A stretch of DNA of 64,000 bases from Bos javanicus (lineage: Eukaryota > Chordata > Mammalia > Artiodactyla > Bovidae), in the NCBI RefSeq assembly GCF_032452875.1, contig NC_083876.1:21798001-21862000 (forward strand), given 5' to 3'. The notes under the pieces were generated by a model that did no database searches, was not told the origin of the DNA, and saw only the letters and a program-made list of their open reading frames with translations. This document shows positions 32,816-44,599 of the stretch, piece after piece; the first letter of the stretch is position 1, and the number at the start of each line of letters is the position of its first letter. The position numbers were made by a program, and so were the translations under genes.

Positions 32816-35097
32816 GAGTGACAAAATGTTGGACTTACAAAAACAAACAGAAACATCTAACAAGAAAACCTCCAGAAAACACATGTCACTAACAAAAATC
32901 AAAATTTGGCTGGCTTCTAACTGTTCTTTTGCAATGTGAAAAGCCAAGAGGCAATGAAAAAATAAACCACAGAATATTGAAGGAAAAATGTTGGTGAGCT
33001 AAAGAGGTTATGTTAAGCCAACTTGCTATTCAGGCATGAAGGAAACAGAAAGTTATTATAACATACAGACAGGCTGAGAAAAATGTATCTCCACAATTTG
33101 GGAGAAAAAAATCACTTGAAGATGCTATGATCTGTAGACAAATCCAAATTTTAAAGTCACAAATAAGAAGACCATGGTAAAATGAAAGAGAGAGACAGAA
33201 AGAAAGAAAGGGAAGGAGGAAAGGAGAAAGGAAGAAAAGATTAACAGGTGATATTGAAACCAGTTAAAATAGAATTGAGTTGAAATATTGTTAAAAATAA
33301 GATAAAACTGTAACAAGAAAAGAATTCCTGAAAGGGAGCTATAACATAAAAATGATGAAATTATAACAATAAGGGGATGAAACACAAATGATATTAAGAG
33401 GGAAGATGATTAAGATCATGCTAAATTCCTCGCCTAACACAGGGGGGAAATGACTCAAAGGATGCAATTACTCTAAATTCTGATGATTAGAAAAGAAAAC
33501 TTAGGGTATATTTTTAATAAGTATAAGTATAGCCAGAAGTCAAATGTAAAACACAAGGTAAATCTTCAAAATCATTGAATTTTAAAATATACAATACTGT
33601 CAAAGTAGTAAAAACCAGAAAAAGAATGGGTGCATAAAGAAGCAACTAAGGTAAAAGCAGAACAAAACAAAGTAAATGTTAACATGAAACAGAAAATATC
33701 AAACATATCACTTATGAGAATAAGAAAGCTGAAGCTTCCAATTTAAAGATGAGGAATCTTAGATTATGTTAAATTCAGTTATAAACTTACAAACTTACAT
33801 AAATGAAAGTATACTTTACTGTATTTAAAAAATGAATAAAATGTCTTTCAACAAATTTTCTAAGCACATACAACACAATTCTGTGACACAGTTTAATGTA
33901 TCAACAGTTTTCAGTGGGTCAAGACACATTGCTTGCAAAACACTGATTTAGAAAATAATGAGGATGAAAGTGAAAGTAGAAACTTTGGAAAAATTACAAC
34001 ATTTATTTAGGAAGACAATTTTCAAGGTTTTATTTAAACCCAAAAAGTCAGAAGAAAACATATAACCTAAGGAAAATTGAAAGAAAGAAAATTTCAAGTA
34101 ATTAAAATAACTAAATAAATTTTACAATAACAGAAACTGCTTTTAAAATGCCAAGAGTTGGGTTCCTCAAAAAAAAAAAAAATAATAGTACCCTTTAAGA
34201 AATTTAGCAGAAGATAAAAAGCATGAACATAATTAATAATAAGAGCATATATAATAAAGAAACATGGGAACGTTTTAAATTGTGAGAGAATACTTTATAC
34301 AAATAGTCCATACAACTTTATATATATATATATATTTTAATATACAAATTCTAAATATGGTATGGACAGTTTATAATAAAATATAAATTATCAAGATGAC
34401 TCAATGGGAATAAAATATCTTAATAGGTCCGTAACTATGGACAATATTTTTCAAATTTGAAGAAGTGTCTTCAAGGAAGGCTCTAGAATCACACAGCTGT
34501 ATAAATGAGATCTTTCACATATCAGGGAACAAATATTTTTCATGCTCTATGAATAATTTTAGAGTATTTAAAATGTGGAATGATAGTTTTTAATGTTTAA
34601 TGAAACCAATATATTCTCAATATCAAAATGTCAACAAAATATTAGAGACACATGTGTAAAGTGAAAGCTGCACAATTTTGATTATAAACATTGGTAAGAA
34701 GGAACTAGAAGGGAATCCTAACCAACCGAATGTTGTCAGTGTGAGCAACTACTATTCTAGGTCAGAAAAGATGAAGTCTTGATATGTAGCATTGAGATTC
34801 AGGCTCCTTTTAAAACAAATTATTGAAAAGCTGTATCTCAGCATATAGCAAATTAAACACTTCAAAAGGAGAAAACTTAACTGTAAGAGATGACACCATA
34901 AAAAAGCTAGAAAAAAAATTAGAAACAGAAATTTTGGAATAGGGAAGGCATTTATAAGTTTATTGACAAAGAAGAAAACATAAAGGGAAAAGTCTTTATT
35001 AGCAAGACCTTTTATTTTATTCTTTTCCTCATGTTTTTTCCTCTTCACTAATATCTTTCTGACTGGTATATTGGTATTAATAATAATAATTTGCCTA
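32816..35097. other. A-rich, no gene; possible ancient L1 traces
   Basis: Long A-rich stretch with a GA-rich run (33186-33240), an A run (34170-34182) and (TA)n at 34321-34336. Phrases near 34150 and 34640 recall L1 ORF2, but similarity is too weak for a call. Confidence 0.4.
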
Positions 35098-35190
35098 GGT
35101 CTAGAATCCTGTAGACAGAGGACCCTGGTGGGCTACAGCCCGTAGGGTCACAAAAAGTCGGACGCTACTGAAGAGACTTAGCATACAGCA
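35098..35190 (+). mobile_element. Bov-A/Bov-tA SINE 3' fragment
   Basis: GACCCTGGTGGGCTACAGCC followed by GTCACAAAAAGTCGGACG. A decayed sense SINE. Confidence 0.75.
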
Positions 35191-35768
35191 TGCCCAGAAT
35201 TTAATAAGGGCAATCACCAGCCTAATTAAACTTCAGCTTTCCAAAGCTGAATAAATAACTGAATCTGAGAGAAAGATTTTATAGGTTAAAAGGCAAGAAC
35301 AAAATCATTACAGAGCCAATAAACTAAATAAAAATTAAAGTTTTCAACACTAAAGATTAAAGCATAATTCATAAACTATGAAAATACTTGCAACAAATAT
35401 CAGAAAGTGAAGATATCCTTAATAAAATTTTCTTTAAATTTTCCAACAATCAAGAAAATGAATTCTAACTTATTCACATAAGCAATTATTAGCTGTTACA
35501 ATAGTTTTCATGGGAAGTCATGATTTATTATTGAATGGAAAACTAACACAAAACTAAATATTGATTAATAGATCCAGACATAGATAACCTCAATTCTAAA
35601 ACTATATATGTAGTCATATTTAAACATACATACCTCTGTGTATTATACATAAATTTATATTCATATATTTATATGAAAAGCCTTCAGAAAGGTATTAAGT
35701 TGGAGGTAGCAGAAAACCATGAAATTCAGGAAGTCTTCATTTTTGTAGTTAGCTTGCAGTTAGTTTAT
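35191..35768. other. AT-rich; small ancient L1 trace
   Basis: 35375-35465 weakly resembles old L1 ORF2 (ACTTGCAACAAATATCAGAA, GATATCCTTAAT). Otherwise single-copy. Confidence 0.35.
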
Positions 35769-36014
35769 TCACATTGATCTTCTGGTTGAAAATCTTGCGT
35801 TCTGGTCTTCAATGCAGGATGCCACTAGGTCACTCCTCAAAAAGTTCCCCCAAAACACGTATAATAAAAGCATAATCTCCACAATTGACACATCCACGTT
35901 CCATTCAACATTCCCAGTGGGAACCGGGCCGCAGGAAGAACTGATGGCTGACAAAGGCCGTGGAGCAGCAATGTCCAGCAGCTGTGAGCCTGACCTGTGT
36001 CTGATTTTTGCCAT
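35769..36014 (-). pseudogene. Unidentified ORF, copy A of a related pair
   Basis: 81 codons on the minus strand with no recognised domain. Its middle part (plus-strand 35843-36000) is about 95% identical to 36692-36870. The two copies keep the same reading frame across an 18-bp (six-codon) difference: copy A reads GSQLLDIAAPRPLS where copy B has six extra codons after GSQL. Outside the shared block the copies diverge (copy A ends with a DQNARF-type tail). Whether this is a decayed retrocopy, a lineage-specific gene fragment or a noncoding duplication cannot be settled. I do not recognise the protein. Confidence 0.35.
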
Positions 36015-36311
36015 GATTTACTCTCTGTACCATGATGATGACTGATTCTGGCCCTAATAGGAATCAGATTTCAGATAATCCACTCAAGCAGTCTGTCAAC
36101 CTTGCCATAAGAGCAATTAAAGGCCTCGGGAAAGTAGAACACAGCTTTTATTCCATTAGCAGAATAATATGAATTGTATTAGATTCTTTGGACAAAGCAC
36201 AAAAACTACACAGAGTTTTTGTTTTGTTTTTTTTTCACTTTAAAGATTGCATACTTAAACTTTTCAGATTTCTCTTGTTTTCAATTCTCATTACCTGCTC
36301 ATTTAGCTTTT

Positions 36312-36508
36312 TAAAAAAAAAATTTTATTGCAGTATAGTTTTTTACAATGTTTTGTCAGTTTCAAATGTACAGCAAAATGATTGTTATACATGTATTCAT
36401 TCTCTTTCAGATCTCATATAGGTTATCCCAGAATATTGAGTAGAGTCCCCTGTGTTATCCAGTAGGTCCTTGTTGATTATCTCTTTTTGATAGTAGTGTG
36501 TGTGTGTG
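36312..36508 (-). mobile_element. L1 3' UTR fragment
   Basis: Antisense L1 (TGTTATCCAGTAGGTCCTTG, TTTCAAATGTACAGCAAAAT) ending in a TG run at 36498-36510. It lies between the two related ORF copies. Confidence 0.85.
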
Positions 36509-36509
36509 T

Positions 36510-36968
36510 TCATTCCATCTCGACACAGTCTGGTTCAGCTCTGGCTGCGTTACTGAACCTGCATTCCCCAGAACCACAAATCAGTTCCTCATCACTATCC
36601 TCAAAGGCCCTTGGTTCAGCGCTCTTTCTTCTTGCATTCCCTGCGGCTTTCGACAGGTTTCCTCTTGAAGTAATCCTCTTTTGGGGAGTAATCCTCCCCA
36701 AAAACACGTATAATAAAATCATGATCTCCACAATTGACACATCCACGTTCCATTCAACATTCCCAGTGGGAACCGGGCCGCAGGAAGAACTGATGGCTGA
36801 CAGAGGCCGTGGAGCAGCAATGTCCAGCAGGTCTGTCCTCTGGGACAGCTGTGAGCCTGACCCGTCTGACTGACACAGGTCAATGCCTGACGAGGCGACA
36901 CGAGGATTCCTGTCCTGCTGTCCCTGCCAATTCCTTCTCCCCCATGTAGGCTTTTCACAAGATCGCAA
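36510..36968 (-). pseudogene. Unidentified ORF, copy B of a related pair
   Basis: 152 codons open on the minus strand, among the longest frames here outside transposable elements and the 59-kb minisatellite. The predicted product has a central hydrophobic SIVEIMILLYVFLG patch and a C-terminal half rich in charged residues (KRITSRGNLSK, then an acidic FEDSDEEL stretch). Three comparable substitutions against copy A are two synonymous and one conservative in this frame, but two or more amino-acid changes in the opposite frame, which favours minus-strand coding ancestry. The sample is tiny. No initiation context, splice sites or homologue are recognised. A retrocopy or noncoding duplication is possible. 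Confidence 0.35.
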
Positions 36969-36991
36969 CCTTTGCCCCTTCTCTCAGTCAT

Positions 36992-37339
36992 GAATACTTT
37001 CTCTTCTGGACAAAGCCATCAGTTCTTATTAATTGCATATTAAATATTCATATACTTCAACTATCATTTCTACAAAGATGACTTCAAATCATTAGCTATC
37101 AGAAACTCCCTTCTTGAGATGCAGGCCCCTGTCTCCAAAGGCCCGGTGGCTGGTTCATGCAAACATCCCACCATTGCTTCAAACTCAAGAAACTGAAAAT
37201 GCAAGCCCCCATCTCCCCCCAGAGGGCAGCTCACCTGACTTCTCTCCGGTTCACAGGCCTCTCAAGCACCCAGGCCCAATACCCCTGAGTTATCGCTGAA
37301 ACTGTGATTCAGATCCACAGATCTAGCTCTGCTTCTCCT
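36992..37339. other. Single-copy sequence, no gene seen
   Basis: C-rich in part (37100-37280). A 61-codon plus-strand frame lacks any domain. Confidence 0.45.
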
Positions 37340-37530
37340 TTGGATTTGTCAGCTTGGTCATTTGAGTGTTCTTGGCCTTGATGTTCTCACCTGTAAAATG
37401 GGGTTAAAGTGATTTCCTAGGGATGTATTAGTTACAATTTTTTTTTCTTCACTCAGCCCACATCCTGCCATATAATAGACACTCATTAAATATCTGCTGA
37501 CTGACTGAAATAATGAATGAACAAATACTT
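37340..37530 (-). repeat. MIR SINE
   Basis: Antisense MIR: TTCTCACCTGTAAAATGGGG, then ATAATAGACACTCATTAAAT and TGAATGAAC. Confidence 0.7.
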
Positions 37531-38856
37531 GAATTAATGCAACCCATTCTTCTTTTGAATACACTGTAACATTTACTGCACGCTGTATCATTTGGCTCAG
37601 ATTGTGTATTAACCAACCTTTTGTTAGGTACATTTTCACTGCATGTGTCCTGACTTCTTGTGTGCTTGGGGTGTGTGTTGACTTTTTAGACACACATTTA
37701 GATTTGGGGGAGTGAATACCTTCCTTATCCTTCCCTATTCCCAGGGCCTAGTGAGATCCTTATTATAGCAGGTGTGCGCTAGTATTGGACTTTGCATCCT
37801 ATTTATAAGTCTTAAGTGTATTGCAGCTAAATTTTTCCATTTACGGGAATTGATGCACATTATTTTGCAAGCCCATATTGTTGAGACTTTTTTAATTCAT
37901 TCTTCAAATCATGACTCACACCTTGTTGGTTCAGAAACTAACACCAAACAGTGATTTTAATGACACGCTAAAAGAGAATTTAGTCAGGCAAGCCTTCTCA
38001 CTTTTCAGATTTGCTTCAGTTCAGCCATAAAATTCATTCCCTGTTGGATCTCAACGGCCAAGGTCACCTTCACTCTGATATATGTAATTTAATCAGACTG
38101 CTTCTGGCTATGTTCAGCTAAACTATGCTGTGGAATTGCAACTATAGATTGTACCCTAAATTGGGGCATTTTAAAAATTGTCTTTATTCACAGTGACATT
38201 TCTACACTCAAGCAAACAACAACTTTGCTGTCTTTCTTCCTCCTGTCTTAGGAAGACTTCTCTCCCCAGAGGGAAAAGCAAAGTAAAGCAAAGCAATGAT
38301 ACCCACGCACTAGCCAGTGTGGCAGTTATGATGAAAGAGGAAATGTGTGTGTGTCAAATCTTTGGGCTCTCTGGTCTCTATGAAGAGGACTTTTCTGTAG
38401 AATTTGAGTGGGTGAAATTGCTGCATTGCCCACAAAAGTATTTTCATTACCCATTTCCCAGCAGACTTTACTCACAACTCTGTCTTTATTACTCTGAATA
38501 TTGGCACATCAGATGTGCTAAGATTTTTTTTAAAAATCAAAACGAATGAGTGATGGACGCTTCCCTGTTGTGTCTGAGCCCAAATGGTAACTTACCAGCC
38601 CATCTTGTAAATTACAGGTACCTGCCTGGGCCAGACACATCAAATACAAACAAGACACATTGAACACAGATGTCCTAGGCAAAAAGGCACAGCGTATTTA
38701 TTAGTCTGAGTGACTCTTTAATTTCCCTTTCTGGAATAAACTCCTCCAGGGATGTGGCTTAGACAAATCGTGTTCCCTCATAACTTATTTTTAAAATAAC
38801 CCAATATAGAACTTTCAATACAGAGGGCTCAAGAGGATAACGATGAAAAGTATTTG
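37531..38856. other. Single-copy sequence, no gene supported
   Basis: A 123-codon plus-strand frame (38178-38549) lacks any recognisable domain. Confidence 0.45.
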
Positions 38857-39012
38857 TTCTTCAGTTGCTCAGTCCCAGCTCTTTGCAACCCCGTGCACTG
38901 CAGCACGCCAGGCTTCCCTGTCCTTCACTGTCTCTTCACTCTTCACTTGAGTTTGCTCAGACTCAAGTCCATTGAGTCGGTGATGCCATCCAACAATTTC
39001 ATCCTCTGTCAC
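38857..39012 (-). mobile_element. BovB LINE 3' fragment
   Basis: Antisense BovB terminus (TTCAGTTGCTCAGTC, CAGCACGCCAGGCTTCCCTG, GATGCCATCCAACAATTTCA) with a small internal duplication of CTCTTCACT. Confidence 0.85.
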
Positions 39013-39014
39013 TG

Positions 39015-39425
39015 AGAAATATCCCAGTGCTGGTTTTCAAGGGTGGCTGTAACAAAGAACCACAAACTGACTGGCTTCGACAACAGAAATGTTTTGTCTC
39101 AGACTTCTGGAGGCCAGAAGTTCAAGATCAAGGTGTCAGCAGGGCCATGCTCTTTCTGAAGGCACTAGGGAGGAATGGGCACCAGGCCTCCTGCCCAGTT
39201 TCTTGCAGTTTGCTGACTTTGTGGTGAAATTACTACAATCTTCACATGGCATTCTCCCTCTGTCCATGTGTCTCTGGGTCTAAATTTCCCCTTTTATAAG
39301 GACACTAATCATAACCATCTTAATTTGATTATCTGCAAAGACTCTATTTCCAAATAAAGCCACTTTCACTGTTCTGGGAGTTAGGACTTGAGCATCTTTT
39401 GTGGGATCACAATTCAGCGCATGAC
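39015..39425 (-). mobile_element. MLT1-type (MaLR) LTR
   Basis: Antisense LTR: GGCTGTAACAAAGAACCACA, CTTCTGGAGGCCAGAAGTTC, CCCCTTTTATAAGGACACTA and GGGAGTTAGGACTTGAGCAT. The plus-strand frames here are LTR shadows. Confidence 0.82.
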
Positions 39426-40084
39426 AGCCCCAGGCAGTCACCGCAGTAGATGTCCAGACATGAGGCAGAGCAGCGGAAGTCAGAGCAAAAACCACAGGCA
39501 GCCAGGCAACCGTGGTATCTGAAGTCACAGAAGGGTCAAAGGGTCAAAGGATCAATGTCCTCACCTCTTCTGAATCCTAATTCATGCTTTTCAGTTATGT
39601 CATATTTTATCTTTTTTCTAAAAAGTACGCAAAACTGTCCATAATGGAGAAATGGTGATCCTTAAATAACCATAAAAACAAGCTTTTCCCCTGAGAATCA
39701 CCATGAGAAGAGAGCTTTGGGCATTACCAGTCCACTTGAAGGTTACTGGACATTTTAGAAATTAAGCACAAAAGATGCAGCCTTCACCCGACATCATTTT
39801 TTTTAGGAAGAAAGGAATGTAGCCCTTTAAGTTGACAAGATACACACCAGAGTAATAAAGGACAACATTTTGAGAATGGGCATTTGATATTTCACAAGAA
39901 AAGGCTAACACTTAAAACTATACAAGCTTTCTCCTTTGAAATATGCACATAAAGAAATTTGTTTTCTTTTCATTTGGACATTACTGGCATATTGTATTCA
40001 ATGCTAATAGCTTACCATGAACTAAGTGGCTTCTCAAACTCAGTACTTTTCTGATAATAAACATAAATAATACAAGATAAACTA
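39426..40084. other. Single-copy sequence, no gene seen
   Basis: No repeat or gene is recognised. Confidence 0.45.
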
Positions 40085-40230
40085 ATAACTAGCATTTTGT
40101 TCTCCCTATGTGCCATGCTTGGTCCTAAGAGTTTGTCAAGTATTAATTCACTTAACCCAGAAAGTCGGGTTCTGGAGCCTGTGTTTCATAATATTAACTT
40201 CCAAATCTATTATTTTTCAATGTTTCAGTA
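40085..40230 (+). repeat. MIR fragment
   Basis: CCCTATGTGCCATGCTTGGT and TATTAATTCACTTAACCCAG follow the MIR core. Confidence 0.55.
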
Positions 40231-40484
40231 TGCCAAACTATGGAAATTGAAGTTCTTTTAACTACCCTCTTAGGTATTATTGCCACCTTGAAGTTGTTTA
40301 CTGAAACCAACATTATCAGTTTTCAATCCCTACAAGTATAAACTCTCTATTTATTTAACTTTCCTGATTTTGTTTTGGTTTTGGCTTTATGCTGCTCTTT
40401 CTTGGGTAGATCTGACTAAAGGAAGACTGGTTTCTTTAATCTTCTGATTTTGAGAGATATATTAGGGTTCAATCAGTGTATGTA

Positions 40485-40635
40485 CATTCCTATACATGCA
40501 TGTATATGCAAATATACATGTACACATATGAATGTGTATGTACACATGCATATACATACATGCATATACACATATACATATATACCTCATTTATATACAT
40601 ATATACATATGCATTTTTATACATGTGTTTATATT
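40485..40635. repeat. TATACA/TACATG microsatellite
   Basis: Degenerate alternating TA/CA/TG purine-pyrimidine tract of about 150 bp immediately 5' of a Bov-tA. Confidence 0.9.
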
Positions 40636-40638
40636 TAT

Positions 40639-40864
40639 GGGCTTCCCAGGTGGCACAGTGATAAGGAGTCTACCTGCCAATGTAGGGGACACAAACAATA
40701 CCAGTTTGTTTTCTGGGCTGGCAAGATTCCCTGGAGAAGGAAATGGCAACCCACTCCAGTATTCTTGCCTGGAGAATCCCATGGACACAGCCTGTGTGTC
40801 TGCGGACTGTGGACTACAGTCCACAGGGTCGCAAAGAGGCAGACGTGACTAAGCTACTAACACA
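40639..40864 (+). mobile_element. Bov-tA SINE
   Basis: Sense Bov-tA starting GGGCTTCCCAGGTGGC. A local duplication near 40795-40825 (GTGTGTCTGCGGACTGTGG) modifies its 3' half. Confidence 0.9.
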
Positions 40865-40865
40865 C

Positions 40866-42508
40866 ATCAGACCAGATCAGATCAGTCGCTCAGTCGTGTC
40901 CGACTCTTTGCGACCCCAAGAAACGCAGCATGCCAGGCCTCCCTGTCCATCACCAACTCCCAGAGTTCACCCAGACTCACGTCCATCGAGTCAGTGATGC
41001 CATCCAGCCATCTCATCCTCTGTCGTCCCCTTCTCCTCCTGCCCCCAATCCCTTCCAGCATCAGAGTCTTTTCCAATGAGTCAACTCTTCGCATGAGGTG
41101 GCCAAAGTACTGGAGTTTCAGCTTTAGCATCATTCCTTCCAAAGAAATCCCAGGGCTGATCTTCAGAATGGACTGGCTGGATCTCCTTGCAGTCCAAGGG
41201 ACTCTCAAGAGTCTTCTCCAACACCACAGTTCAAAAGCATCAATTCTTCAGTGCTCAGCCTTCTTCACAGTCCAACTCTCACATCCATACATGACCACAG
41301 GAAAAACCATAGCCTTGACTAGACGAACCTTTGTTGGCAAAGTAATGTCTCTGCTTTTGAATATGCTATCTAGGTTGGTCATAACTTTCCTTCCAAGGAG
41401 TAAGTGTCTTTTAATTTCATGGCTGCAGTCACCATCTGTAGTGATTTTGGAGCCCAGAAAAATAAAGTCTGACACTGTTTCCACTGTTTCCCCATCTATT
41501 TCCCACGAAGTGGTGGGACCAAATGCCATGATCTTCGTTTTCTGAATGTTGAGCTTTAAGCCAACTTTTTCACTCTTCACTTTCACTTTCATCAAGAGGC
41601 TTTTGAGTTCCTCTTCACTTTCTGCCATAAGGGTGGTGTCATCTGCATATCTGAGGTTATTGATATTTCTCCCAGCAATCTTGATTCCAGCTTGTGCTTC
41701 TTCCAGCCCAGCATTTCTCATGATGTACTCTGCATATAAGTTAAATAAACAGGGTGACAATATACAGCCTTGACGAACTCCTTTTCCTATTTGGAACCAG
41801 TCTGTTGTTCCATGTCCAGTTCTAACTGTTGCTTCCTGACCTGCATACAGGTTTCTCAAGAGGCAGGTCACGTGGTCTGGTATTTCTATCTCTTTCAGAA
41901 TTTTCCACAGTTTATTGTGATCCACACAGTCAAAGGCTTTGGCATAGTCAATAAAGCAGAAATAGATGTTTTTCTGGAACTCTCTTGCTTTTTCGATGAT
42001 CCAGAGGATGTTGGCAATTTGATCTCTGGTTCCTCTGCCTTTTCTAAAATCAGCTTGAACATTAGGAAGTTCACAGTTCACATATTGCTGAAGCCTGGCT
42101 TGGAGAATTTTGAGCATTACTTTACTAGTGTGTGAGATGAGTGCAATTGTGCGGTAGTTTGAGCATTCTTTGTCATTGCCTTTCTTTGGGATTGGAATGA
42201 AAACTGACCTTTTCCAGTCCTGTGGCCACTGCTGAGTTTTCCACATTTGCTGGCATATTGAGTGCAGCACTTTCACAGCATCATATTTCAGGATTTGGAA
42301 TAGCTCAACTGGAATTCCATCACCTCCACTAGCTTTGTTCGTAGTGATGCTTTCTAAGGCCCACTTGACTTCACATTCCAGGATGTCTGGCTCTAGGTCA
42401 GTGATCACACCATTGTGATTATCTGGGTCATAAAGATCTTTTTAGTACAGTTCTTCTGTGTATTCTTGCCATCTCTTCTTAATATCTTCTGCTTCTGTTA
42501 GGTCCATA
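40866..42508 (-). mobile_element. BovB LINE, 3' 1.64 kb
   Basis: Antisense BovB from its CAGATCAGATCAGTCGCTCA terminus to a 5' truncation at about 42508. It carries the C-terminal reverse-transcriptase half and 3' end, and is the longest BovB in the window. Confidence 0.96.
40882..42408 (-). pseudogene. BovB reverse transcriptase, C-terminal part
   Basis: Codons 42408 to 41248 (386) are open and continue in the same frame to 40882 after one TGA at 41248-41250 (CGA-to-TGA-type change). Visible polymerase motifs are FIDYAKAFD (about residues 152-160, motif A), GVRQGCILSP (210-219, motif B) and YADD (254-257, catalytic motif C). The 3' part encodes the conserved BovB C-terminus (RRRRGRQRMRW near the end). 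A further in-frame TAA lies at about 42440. The endonuclease half is lost by 5' truncation. In RTE/BovB elements this protein performs target-primed reverse transcription and has mobilised ruminant SINEs. This copy is not functional. Confidence 0.92.
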
Positions 42509-43026
42509 CGTATATATAAATGCCTATATATATTAAGCAATTCATTACAAAGAATTGCCTTTTGTGATTATGGGAGCTGGATGAACAAGTTTAAAATTGC
42601 AGGTCTGAAAAAAAAGTTGTAGGTCTGGCCATCAGGAAGACAGCTCACAGAAAGTGTGGGACTCAGGTTTAAGTGGGGGCTGCTGTCTACAGGCAGAACT
42701 CTTTTTCACAGGGAACCCTCAGCTTTACTTTTAAGGCCTCTCAGGTGGATTGTCTAGGATAATCACTCTGAGTTAAAGTTAACTGATTATAGACATTACT
42801 TACATCTGCAAACTCCCTTCATAGAAACACCTACATTAGTGTTTGATTAAGTAGCTGGGGACTGCAACCTAAATTTGACATATCTACACACACACACAGA
42901 CTTTTTTTATACATTTTATGTGTTTGCACATACATATATCTGTATGTATATATAGATACAGAGAGAGATAAAGATTACATTTTCTCCTTGGAATTCAGTT
43001 CCTGGTCAATATAATTAATAATACAT
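42509..43026. other. Single-copy sequence with (CA)n/(TA)n
   Basis: A short CA run at 42885-42898 is followed by TATA/GATA-type repeats to about 42970. No gene is seen. Confidence 0.5.
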
Positions 43027-43048
43027 AAAGACAGCTGTGGGAGGAGCT

Positions 43049-43058
43049 AAGATGGCAG
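43049..43058 (+). promoter_or_regulatory. YY1-like motif at L1 start
   Basis: AAGATGGCAG, 13 bp into the element, matches the YY1 core AAGATGGC. Human L1 has a YY1 site at a similar position that fixes the transcription start. Binding here is inferred. Confidence 0.6.
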
Positions 43059-44599
43059 AGGAGTAGGATGGGGAGAATACTTTATCCCCCACAAATTCAT
43101 CAAAAGAACATTTAAACGCCGAGTAAATTCCACAAAACAACTTCTGAATGCCGGCAGAGGACATCAGGCACCCAGAAAAGCAACCCAAGTCTTCGAAAGA
43201 AGATAGGAAAAAATATAAAAGACAAAAAAAGAGACAAAAGAGGGAGGGACGGAGTTCTGTCCCGGGAAGGGAATCTTAAAAAGAGAGAAGTTTCCAAACA
43301 CCAGGAAACCTTCTCACTGCCGAATCTGTGCCGAGCCTTGGAAGCACAGAGGGCAACATAACAGGGAGGAAAAATAAATAATTAAAACCTGCAGATTGCG
43401 AGCCCTACGGTAACTCCCCCAGTGGAGAAGCAGCACAGATGCCTGCACACGCCACTAGGAAGCGGGGGCTGGGCAGGGAGGTGCGACGTGGGCTGCATCG
43501 TTTAGAGTAAGGATCTGGCCTGAATACCCCGAGCGCTATCTGAGCGAAATAATTTGGGCTAGCAAACCAGACTGTGGGATATCTACCACGCAAAAAGCCA
43601 GCCCTAACCTAAGACACCACCAGGCCCGCGCACAGAACCAAGGACTAAATAGAGATAGCCGGCTGCAGACCATCCCCCTCCGGTGACAGGCAGCCAGAGC
43701 CGGAAGGGGGCAATCGCAGCCCCAGAGAGACATTATCTATAAAACTGTAAGCAGGCTTTTTTTGCTAACTAAAACTTCTTGGGGGTCTGGACGGTCAACA
43801 TCCGCCTAAGAAGGTGTGCCGGTTGTACACCTAGATAACTGAGCGGCGGGGAGGCAATAAGTCGCAGCAATCACACTCGCCAAACACCTCATCACCTGAG
43901 CTGCTCGGACCTGGGAAGGGCACCAAACGCAGGCCCAACCGAGTCTGCGCCTCTGAGGACTACCCGAGTGCCTGAACCTGAGCGGCTTGGTCCCGGGAGG
44001 TGCAAGCAGCCCAGGGCCAGCCACGGATGGTTCCTGGCGTAGCAACCTAGAGCCTGAGCAGTGTGAGCAGGGAGGCTACACGCGCCGTGAGCGGGGTCAG
44101 ACCCAGTGTGGCTGAGGCACTGCGAGCACATGCCAGTGTTATTTGTTTGCAGCGTCCCTCCCTCCCCAAAGTGCGACTGAACAAGTGAGCCTACAAAAAA
44201 AAAAAAAAAGTGTCCACTACCGTCTCCTTTGTGTCAGGGTGGAAACCAGACACTGAAGAGAACAGCAAACAGAAGAATCTATAACAGAGGGAACCGCCTT
44301 GGAAGCTACAGGCAATAGATTAAACCCTGTGGTTAGTACCGACTATATAGGAAGGAGCCTATAGATCTTGAGAAATATAAGTCAGACCAAGGAACTAGCC
44401 GAAAATGAACTGACCCCACAATACTCACGACAAAACCAGAGAAAGTCCTAGATATATTTTTACTATTTTTATGATCATTCTTTCTTTCTTTTTTTTTAAT
44501 TAAAAAAAAATTTAAGTCCTCTATTATTCCTTTAATTTTCACTTTTATAACCTACTATTACTTTGCAAAAAAAAAAAAGACCCTATTTTTTTTAAAAGC

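Noticed and set aside
38178..38549. 123-codon plus-strand frame
   Set aside because: No domain, signal or known motif, and no supporting context. Chance opening in single-copy DNA is the simpler reading.
39027..39283. Two overlapping plus-strand frames
   Set aside because: Both are shadows of an antisense MLT1-type LTR.
43112..44131. Several minus-strand frames in CpG-rich DNA that could look like a CpG-island gene
   Set aside because: They lie antisense within the L1 5' UTR. CpG richness reflects the L1 promoter.
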